From the NCBI GenBank assembly GCA_044868005.1, contig JBIOVX010000237.1, forward strand, positions 5,782 to 69,781: 64,000 bases of DNA, given 5' to 3'. Shown here piece after piece: positions 57,800 to 64,000 of the stretch. The position numbers and the translations under genes were made by a program. Each line of letters starts with the position of its first letter. Within the stretch, counting starts at the first letter, position 1. Below the pieces are notes generated by a model. The model saw nothing but the letters and a program-made list of their open reading frames with translations. It was not told the origin of the DNA and ran no database searches. This stretch comes from DATARR01 sp044868005 (GTDB taxonomy: Bacteria > Acidobacteriota > Thermoanaerobaculia > Multivoradales > UBA5704).

Positions 57800-59647
57800 C
57801 TACTTCGCCGCCTCCATTCCCGCCTTCTCCTGCGCCACCCACGCCTTGATGCTCTTCTCCAGCAGGTCGAGCGGCAACTGGCCGTTGCCTAAGATGCGGT
57901 CGTGGAAGGCGCGGATGTCGAACTTCGGTCCCAGCTCCCTTTCGGCGTAGGCGCGCAGCTCCTTGATCTTCAGCTCGCCGATCTTGTAGCAGGGCGCTCC
58001 TCCCGGGTTGACGATGTAGCGGTCGACCTCGGCCTCGATCTCGTGCTCGGTCCTGGCGGAGTTCGCCTTGCAATAGTCGATTGCCTGCTGGCGCGTCCAT
58101 CCCTTGGCGTGCAGGCCGGTATCGACCACCAGACGGATGGCCCGCCAGATCTCCAGGGTGAGCTGGCCGAACTTGGAGTAAGGGTCCTTGTAGAGGCCGA
58201 GCTCGCCCCCCAGGCTCTCGGCGTACAGTCCCCACCCTTCGGAGAAGACGGGATAGACGTCCCACTTGCGCCACGCGGGCAGCTCGCCGAGCTCCTCGAC
58301 GAGGGAGTATTGGAGGTGGTGCCCCGGCACGGACTCATGGGCCGTCAGCGCCTCCATGCCCCACTTCGGACGGGATTTCAGGTCGTAGGTATTGACCAGG
58401 AACCAACCCGGCCGGCCGGCGGCGAGCGAGCCGTTGTTGTACAGCGCCGAGGGCGCCGATTTCGTATCGCCTTCCATGACCTTGACGCCGTAGGGCAGCC
58501 GCGGCAGCCGGCCGAAGAGCTTGATCAGCTCGGGATCGATGCGTTTCGCGATGTCGCGGAAGCTGGCCATCAGGTCCTCGGGCTTGTCGTAGAAAAAGCG
58601 CGGATCGGTGCGCAGGAAGTTGCAGAACTCCTCGAAGCTGCCCTTGAAGCCGGTGGCGGCGATGACCTCATCCATCTCGCCGCGGATGCGCTTGACCTCG
58701 GCGAGGCCGAGCTGGTGGATCTGCTCGGGGGTGAGGTCGGTCGTCGTGTAGGTCCGGAGCCTGTAGGCGTACCAGGCCTTGCCGTTGGGCAGGTCGCTCA
58801 TCGCGATCGACTCCCGGGCGCCGGGGACGTAGGTGTCGGCGAGATAGTCGCGCAGCTTGCGGAGAGCCGGCGCCACCTGTTCCCGGAAGACCTGGGCCGC
58901 GGCGCGCCGCAGGCGGTCGCGCTCCGCCGCGGGAATCGTCTCGGGGATTGTCTTGAACGGCGCCAGGACGGGGCTCTGCAGCGGATCGTCGGCGAGCAGC
59001 GCCTCCACCTGCCCGGGCACGTTCCGCAAAGTCACGCGCGGCGGCGTGATGCCCTTCGCGCGCCCCTGGTCGAGCAGCGCCATCGTCTGCTCGACCGCGG
59101 CCGGATAGGCGCGCAGGCGGGTGAGCATGTTCTCGTAGTCGTGGGCCGTGCGGTTCGGCATGGCCGGCAGGAGGTCCAACAGGTCCGAGTGGATGCCGCC
59201 CATCTGATTGACCAGCAGGTATTCCCCTGGGAACGTTTCCCCTTCGATCGCCTGCCGGAGGCGCCGGAGCGCCAGGTCGTAGCTCACCTGCTCGGCCGGT
59301 GCCAGCCGCGCGCGGTCGATCGAGGAGAGGGCGGTCAGCTCCAGGCGGGTGATCCGCCGGCTGAGCGCGATCGTCTCGGGCGAGAGGTCGCTCAGGCGGT
59401 CGTCGAAGCCTGGGGCTCCCACGTAGGTGGCCCACTCGGGGGCTTCGCGCAGCATGGTGAGCCAGTAGAGGTCGAAGAAGGTCTTCAGGCGTTCGCTCTC
59501 GCTCCCTTGCCCGTTCGTGGCGGGAAAGTGCTCGAGCTGCCGCGCCGATTCGGTGAGGTCGGGGGGCAGGGCGGGGAGGGCGGGGGAAGCGGAAACAAGG
59601 ATGAAAAGGACGACAGGGACAGCAAGGACGGGGAACGATTTTTTCAT
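57800..59647 (-). CDS. Secreted DUF885 metallopeptidase, second copy
   Basis: 615 residues. Signal peptide ends near 'ALPALPP'. Zinc motif 'TAHESVPGHHLQYSL' and 'VFSEGWGLYAES'. Shares long identical stretches with the 55870 copy ('KAWYA', 'YDKPEDL', 'RQQAIDY'). Starts four bases after the stop of the propeller-M28 peptidase gene, so co-transcribed. The copies differ most around the substrate-facing helices, suggesting split specificities. Confidence 0.9.
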   Translation of the reverse strand: MKKSFPVLAVPVVLFILVSASPALPALPPDLTESARQLEHFPATNGQGSESERLKTFFDLYWLTMLREAPEWATYVGAPGFDDRLSDLSPETIALSRRITRLELTALSSIDRARLAPAEQVSYDLALRRLRQAIEGETFPGEYLLVNQMGGIHSDLLDLLPAMPNRTAHDYENMLTRLRAYPAAVEQTMALLDQGRAKGITPPRVTLRNVPGQVEALLADDPLQSPVLAPFKTIPETIPAAERDRLRRAAAQVFREQVAPALRKLRDYLADTYVPGARESIAMSDLPNGKAWYAYRLRTYTTTDLTPEQIHQLGLAEVKRIRGEMDEVIAATGFKGSFEEFCNFLRTDPRFFYDKPEDLMASFRDIAKRIDPELIKLFGRLPRLPYGVKVMEGDTKSAPSALYNNGSLAAGRPGWFLVNTYDLKSRPKWGMEALTAHESVPGHHLQYSLVEELGELPAWRKWDVYPVFSEGWGLYAESLGGELGLYKDPYSKFGQLTLEIWRAIRLVVDTGLHAKGWTRQQAIDYCKANSARTEHEIEAEVDRYIVNPGGAPCYKIGELKIKELRAYAERELGPKFDIRAFHDRILGNGQLPLDLLEKSIKAWVAQEKAGMEAAK

Positions 59648-59651
59648 TGGT

Positions 59652-62414
59652 TTACCGCCTCGTGCTCGTCCCGAACGTCACCTCCACCGGCACCTTTTCG
59701 CCTTCGCGCACCACCACGGCCGTGGCCTTCTCGCCGGGCTTGGCGCGCTGGAGCACGAACATGAAGTCGTGGATGTCGCGGATGGGGGTGCCCGCCAGCT
59801 CGACGAGGAGATCGCCGCGCTTGAGGCCGGCCTGCTCGGCGGCGCTGCCGGGCCGCACGCCGGCCAGCAGCACGCCGGGCCGGCCGTCGCCGGCGTAGTC
59901 GGGCACGGTGCCGAGGGAGGCGCCGTAGGAGCGTGTGTCGCCGCGCGGCGCGGGAGCCGGCGCGCTCTTGTAGGTCGGCCGCTGCGGCCGGCCGGCGATC
60001 TCCATCGCGAGGTCCGCCACCAGGCCGGCGACGCGGGCGCCGCCGGCGGCGTTGATCTTGTCGGCGTCGTCCGACGGCTTGTGGTAGTCCGGGTGGGCGC
60101 CGGTGAAGAAATGCAGCACCGGCACGCCCGCGGCGTAGAAGGGGCTGTGATCCGAGGGACCGTACCCGTCGCCGTTGAGCGCACAGGCGAGGAGATCCCG
60201 GTCGCAAGCCGCCGGTACGATCTCCTTCCATTCCTCCGCCGACTCGGTGCCGAACACGGTGAGCTTGTTGTCGCGCAGGCGGCCGACCATGTCCATGTTG
60301 AGCATGGCGGCGAGGTCCGCGGTCTTCACCCCGCCGGGCGGCCGCCGCGTGAAGGCGGTCGAGCCGAGCACGCCCGCCTCCTCGCCGGCGAAGGCGACGA
60401 AGTAGACGTCGCGGCGCAGGCTCTCCCGCTGGCCGGCCAGCCGGCGGGCCACGGCGAGCAGCGCGGCGGTGCCGGAGGCGTTGTCGTCCGCGCCGTTGTG
60501 CACGGCGTGGGAATCCGGATCGAGGGAGCCGTTGCCGCCGAGGCCGAGGTGGTCGTAGTGCGCGCCCACCAGGACGGCGCCGGGAAGGCGGTCCGCGGCG
60601 CCGGCGCGCACGACCCCGACGACGTTGAGTGCGGCCGCGGTCTTGCGCTCGAGATCGATCCGCAGCTCGGCGTGGTGCGCGCCCTCGAACAGCCTGCCGC
60701 CCGCGGCGCGCTTGACGGTCGCCACAGGAATCCCCACGTCCCCGCCCGCGTCGAACGTATCGATGGCGAGGCCCGGCAGCGGCGCCTCTTCGCCGGGCGC
60801 GCCCGCGGGCTGATCCACCACGATCAACGCCCGCGCGCCGTGCTCGCGGGCGTTGAAGGCCTTGTAGCGCAGATCGCCGTAGCGCCGCTCGGCGTCCTGG
60901 CCGGCGAAGGGTCCGCCCTCCGGCGTGAAGCGGCGGACGGCGACGATTTTCCCCTTGGCGTCGAGATCCTTGTAGTCGTCGATCCCCAGCTCCGGAGCCG
61001 TGATGCCGTAGCCGGCCGCCACCACCTCGCCCGCGGCTTCGCCGTTGCCGGAGAACGAAGCCGGACGGAAGTCGTCCGCCCCCAGGGCCGCGCCGTCGAT
61101 CGCCACCGCGGTGCCGGAGCGCGCCTCCACGGCCACCGGCACGTCGAAGCTCTCGAACCAGCCGCCGTCCTCCCCGGCCGGCGAGAGGCCCGCTTCACGG
61201 AAGCGTTCGGCGAGCCAGCGCGAGGCTTCCTGAAGCCCGGCGGTGCCGATGCCGCGACCCTCGCGGGCGTCGTCCGCCAGCCAGCTCACGTCGTCGCGGA
61301 AGCGGCCGGCGTCTGCCGTCTCGGCCGCCGGCGCGGCTTTGCCGACGCCGTCCATCCAGCGCGCCACGAAGACGTTGGTCTCGCCCGGCGCGCTCTGGTT
61401 GCGGTTGGAGGCGAAGGCCAGGCGGGTGCCGTCCGGCGAGAACATGGGGAAGCCGTCGAAGCCGGGTGTCCAGGTGAGGCGCTCGAGATCGCTACCGTCG
61501 GCGTCGATCGCCCAGAGGTCGAACTCCCGGCCCTTGGGATCGCCGTAGTTGGAGGAGAAGACGATGCGCTTTCCCGACGGGAAGAACGACGGAGCGAAGG
61601 AGGCGGCGCCGAGGTAGGTGACCTGGCGGGCGTCGCTACCGTCGGCGTTGGCCGTCCAGATCTCCAGCCGCGACGGCCGCACCAGCCCGCGCGCGAGCAG
61701 GCGCTGGTAATCCTCCAGCTCCGCTCCCGCCTTCGGCCGCGAGGCCCGCCAGACGATGCGTGAGCAGTCGGGCGAGAAATAGGCGCCGCCGTCGTAGCCG
61801 GCCGTGCTAGTCAGCCGGCGGACGTTCTTGCCGTCGGCGTCCATGCGGTAGAGGTCGAGGTCGCCGTCGCGTGTGGAGGTGAAGATCAGCGAGCCGTCCC
61901 GTGGGCAGACGGTGGTCTCGGCGTCGTAGGCCTGGTTGTCGGTGAGGCGGACGAGGTCCGAGCCGTCGGGCCGGGCGGTGAAGATCTCGTAGCCGGGCTC
62001 GATGGACCACACGTAGCCCTGCGAGCGGTCCGGAGGCGCCGGGCACGCCTCGCTCGCCAGGTGGGTGGAGGAATAGAGGATCCGCTTGCCGTCGGCGGTG
62101 AAATACGAGCAGGTGGTACGCCCCTTGCCGGTCGAGACCAGCGAGAGCGCGCCGGAGCCGTCGGCGGGCAGGCGGAAGATCTGATCGCAGGCGTAGGGCG
62201 GATGCGTGGACTGGAGGACGAGCTGGGTGCCGTCGGGCGACCAGTAGGCCTCGGCGTTCTCGCCGCCGCGGGTGAGCTGGAGAAGGCCGGACAGATGGAC
62301 TTCCCGCGCGTCGAGGGGCGGCTCCGCCGGAGGTCGCTGGGTGTCCTCTGCAGCGGTCAGTGCGCCGGCTCCCAGCAGGACGGCGAGAGAGAAAGGCAGG
62401 ATACTTACGTTCAT
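59652..62414 (-). CDS. Secreted beta-propeller, M28 aminopeptidase and PDZ protein
   Basis: 920 residues. Signal peptide, then a TolB-like propeller of PD40 repeats (about 45-370: 'YWSPDGTQLVLQST', 'MFSPDGTRLAFASN'). A PA-type insert (about 440-590) and an M28 peptidase (about 595-800) follow, with zinc ligands in 'VGAHYDHLG', 'NGADDNASG' and 'FAGEEAGVLG', 'MDMVGR' and 'DYHKPSDDADK'. A C-terminal PDZ domain (about 830-918: 'GVRPGSAAEQAGLKRGDLL') may tether substrate. It should trim peptides in the periplasm. GGGGAGGA precedes the ATG. First gene of the peptidase operon. Confidence 0.92.
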   Translation of the reverse strand: MNVSILPFSLAVLLGAGALTAAEDTQRPPAEPPLDAREVHLSGLLQLTRGGENAEAYWSPDGTQLVLQSTHPPYACDQIFRLPADGSGALSLVSTGKGRTTCSYFTADGKRILYSSTHLASEACPAPPDRSQGYVWSIEPGYEIFTARPDGSDLVRLTDNQAYDAETTVCPRDGSLIFTSTRDGDLDLYRMDADGKNVRRLTSTAGYDGGAYFSPDCSRIVWRASRPKAGAELEDYQRLLARGLVRPSRLEIWTANADGSDARQVTYLGAASFAPSFFPSGKRIVFSSNYGDPKGREFDLWAIDADGSDLERLTWTPGFDGFPMFSPDGTRLAFASNRNQSAPGETNVFVARWMDGVGKAAPAAETADAGRFRDDVSWLADDAREGRGIGTAGLQEASRWLAERFREAGLSPAGEDGGWFESFDVPVAVEARSGTAVAIDGAALGADDFRPASFSGNGEAAGEVVAAGYGITAPELGIDDYKDLDAKGKIVAVRRFTPEGGPFAGQDAERRYGDLRYKAFNAREHGARALIVVDQPAGAPGEEAPLPGLAIDTFDAGGDVGIPVATVKRAAGGRLFEGAHHAELRIDLERKTAAALNVVGVVRAGAADRLPGAVLVGAHYDHLGLGGNGSLDPDSHAVHNGADDNASGTAALLAVARRLAGQRESLRRDVYFVAFAGEEAGVLGSTAFTRRPPGGVKTADLAAMLNMDMVGRLRDNKLTVFGTESAEEWKEIVPAACDRDLLACALNGDGYGPSDHSPFYAAGVPVLHFFTGAHPDYHKPSDDADKINAAGGARVAGLVADLAMEIAGRPQRPTYKSAPAPAPRGDTRSYGASLGTVPDYAGDGRPGVLLAGVRPGSAAEQAGLKRGDLLVELAGTPIRDIHDFMFVLQRAKPGEKATAVVVREGEKVPVEVTFGTSTRR

Positions 62415-62646
62415 CGGTCCTCCCCGCGTTGGCGCGGCTCAAAGCGGCTGATATTCTGCCCGAAACGTGGGTTGCACGCGCGACCTCACCCCCGGTCCCC
62501 CGGAAATTCCGCGAGGCTCGAAACCGTTGTATAGATTCCCGGCATGATATTTTCATGCGCTGCCCGCCCGGAGCGGGGCCGTCAGGACCGAGAAGCCGTA
62601 ACGCGCGCGCCCGCCCAAGAACCCCCCCAACACCCGTGGAGAAGAC

Positions 62647-63906
62647 ATGAGCGATCAGGACACCCAAGAGAATCAGGATTTCGGCCAGATCCTGGCCGAG
62701 TTCGAGCAGGAAGCTCCGGCGAAGCCCGAGGATCCGGCCGTCGGGCAGAAGGTCAAGGGAACGATCCTCTCGATCGGCGAGGAGTGGGGGTTCATCGACC
62801 TCGGCACCAAGTCGGAGGCGAGGATCGACGCCGCCGAGCTGAAGGACGCCGAGGGCAATCTCACGGTCAAGGAGGGGGACACCCTCGAGGCCACGGTCAC
62901 CGGCACGGATCCCGAGACCGGCGCCCTGCTGCTGCGGCGGCGGACCGGCGGCAAGGGCAAACGGCAGGCCGAAGTGGTGCCGGAGATCCGCCAGGCTCAC
63001 GAGGCCGGGCTGCCGGTGGAGGCCATGGTGACGGGGCTCAACAAGGGCGGCGCCGAGGTCCAGCTCTTCGGCATGCGTGCCTTCTGCCCGCTGTCGCAGC
63101 TCGACCTGCGCTACGTCGAGAACCCGGAGAGGTTCATCGGCCAGAAGCTGATGTTCAAGGTCAACCGCCTGGAGGAGGGCAACCGCGGCGGGCGCGGTCC
63201 GAACATCGTGCTGTCGCGCCGCCAGCTCCTCGAGGAGGAGCAGCAGACGCGCGCCGCCGAGACCCGCCAGAAGCTCCATATCGGCGCCATCCTCAAGGGC
63301 AAGGTCACGTCGCTGACCACCTACGGCGCCTTCGTCGATCTCGGCGGCATCGAGGGCATGCTGCACGTCAGCGAGATCGGCCACACCCGCACCGCCCATC
63401 CGCAGGACGTCTTCACCATCGGCCAGGAGGTCGAGGTGCAGGTGATCAAGATCGAGCAGGGCAAGGACGAAAAGCGGCCCGAGCGCATCTCCCTCTCCCG
63501 CCGCTCGCTCGAGCGCGATCCGTGGCGGGACGCGGTCGGCCGCTTCCCCGAAGGCACGGAGACGACGGGCCGCGTCGTGCGCCTCGAATCGTTCGGCGCC
63601 TTCGTCGAGCTGGCGCCGGGCCTCGAAGGCCTGGTTCACATCAGCGAGATGGGCGCCGGCCGGCGGCTGAACCACGCGCGCGAGGCCGTGCAGCTCGGCC
63701 AGGACGTGGAGGTCAAGGTGCTCGGCGTGGACACCAACCGGCGGCGGATCTCGCTCTCCATGGCGGCCGTGGGCGGCGGCGAACGCGAGGAGCAGCGCGA
63801 GGAGGAGACCGCCGGCGCCCGCAGCGGCGGCTCGGCACCCTCCGCCTCCTCGGGCTCGAACTTCGGCTCCATGGCCGATTTCTTCTCGCGCAGCAAGCGG
63901 CGGTAG
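62647..63906 (+). CDS. S1-domain RNA-binding protein (ribosomal protein S1-like)
   Basis: 419 residues with four S1 OB-folds: about 32-105 ('VKGTILSIGEEWGFIDLG'), about 118-190, about 212-285 ('LKGKVTSLTTYGAFVDLGGI') and about 300-375 ('GRVVRLESFGAFVELAPGL'). C-terminal tail is disordered and basic. Domains 3 and 4 are the strongest matches to the RNA-binding type. It may bind mRNA at the ribosome or act in RNA turnover. It is shorter than E. coli S1 (six domains), so not named rpsA. GGAGA precedes the ATG. Confidence 0.9.
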   Translation: MSDQDTQENQDFGQILAEFEQEAPAKPEDPAVGQKVKGTILSIGEEWGFIDLGTKSEARIDAAELKDAEGNLTVKEGDTLEATVTGTDPETGALLLRRRTGGKGKRQAEVVPEIRQAHEAGLPVEAMVTGLNKGGAEVQLFGMRAFCPLSQLDLRYVENPERFIGQKLMFKVNRLEEGNRGGRGPNIVLSRRQLLEEEQQTRAAETRQKLHIGAILKGKVTSLTTYGAFVDLGGIEGMLHVSEIGHTRTAHPQDVFTIGQEVEVQVIKIEQGKDEKRPERISLSRRSLERDPWRDAVGRFPEGTETTGRVVRLESFGAFVELAPGLEGLVHISEMGAGRRLNHAREAVQLGQDVEVKVLGVDTNRRRISLSMAAVGGGEREEQREEETAGARSGGSAPSASSGSNFGSMADFFSRSKRR

Positions 63907-63956
63907 GGGTCGGCGCCGGTCCAGCGGCGAAGCCTATATCTCCGGTCTGCCCTCCG

Positions 63957-64000
63957 AAGCCTCACCCCCTGTCCCCCTCTCCCTGACGGGCGAGGGGGGA
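63957..64000. repeat. Left half of a palindromic repeat, cut by the window end
   Basis: GAAGCCTCACCCC followed by CCCTCTCCCTGACGGGCGAGGGG matches the left arm of the 1461-1587 element, including the inner hairpin. The right arm would lie beyond the window. Confidence 0.7.

Noticed and set aside
59517..61763. Long plus-strand frame opposite the M28 peptidase
   Set aside because: Antisense shadow; repeated His/Arg/Gly runs and no recognisable fold.
62440..62560. Possible further copy of the palindromic element (CTCACCCCCGGTCCCCC)
   Set aside because: Only a short GC-rich similarity; no arms or inner hairpin.
61807..63675. Long minus-strand frame over the S1 protein and peptidase start
   Set aside because: Crosses two convincing genes with ribosome sites on both strands; no domain.

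Overview
The window is GC-rich bacterial chromosome. Nothing names the species, but the gene mix points to Acidobacteriota, most likely a Thermoanaerobaculia-like lineage. The signs are a two-haem cytochrome of the photosynthetic-reaction-centre-subunit type, tandem DUF885 peptidases, a beta-propeller/M28 peptidase, Ser/Thr kinases with sensory inputs, and secreted proteins with a 'LTPCRLVDTR' C-terminal domain. This assignment is inference. No rRNA, tRNA, CRISPR array or insertion sequence with a transposase was seen.

Layout. 21-6065: a plus-strand run of outer-membrane porin, secreted cupredoxin, a membrane kinase with a decayed cyclase domain, and a GAF/HD-GYP phosphodiesterase. 6096-9592: a two-gene island of visibly lower GC (an AAA+ ATPase with a sugar-kinase-like N-terminus, and a four-helix membrane protein); it is the best candidate here for an undescribed system. 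9878-19660: FHA-GAF-adenylate cyclase, a secreted surface protein, a PRC-barrel protein, a CheB-CheR-kinase-receiver giant and lytic transglycosylase MltF. 19709-28356: di-haem peroxidase, two envelope transporters, a NarL-type two-component pair followed by an ice-binding-like protein, and two small envelope proteins transcribed divergently from mirror-image leaders. 28393-36910: DUF5715/LysM protein, an ABC exporter, a VOC protein, an odd M6-like metallopeptidase, an MscS channel, a cytochrome and a FitAB/VapBC-type toxin-antitoxin pair with its operator.

37057-45026: a YnjB-type ABC importer lies beside a collapsed kdp operon (fragments of kdpB and kdpD). Next come a KimA-like potassium/APC transporter with a two-repeat upstream box and a convergent KdpE/KdpD-like pair, which together suggest swapped potassium importers under retained control. 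45078-47970: a two-subunit TPP decarboxylase and a cyclase-family hydrolase, followed by a MntA-HepT toxin-antitoxin pair bracketed by two copies of the end of the hydrolase gene. 48034-55916: a Cys-rich secreted peptide, small housekeeping and stress genes, a large surface protein and a glycosyltransferase-like membrane protein. 55870-62414: three secreted metallopeptidases in one operon. 62647-63906: an S1-domain RNA-binding protein.

Two genome-wide habits show. Several genes have a TACCCT box 6-12 bases before the start codon and no Shine-Dalgarno, as expected of leaderless messages. Palindromic intergenic repeats occur, one of which has become part of a coding sequence. Domain positions and family names come from reading motifs, not from database searches.
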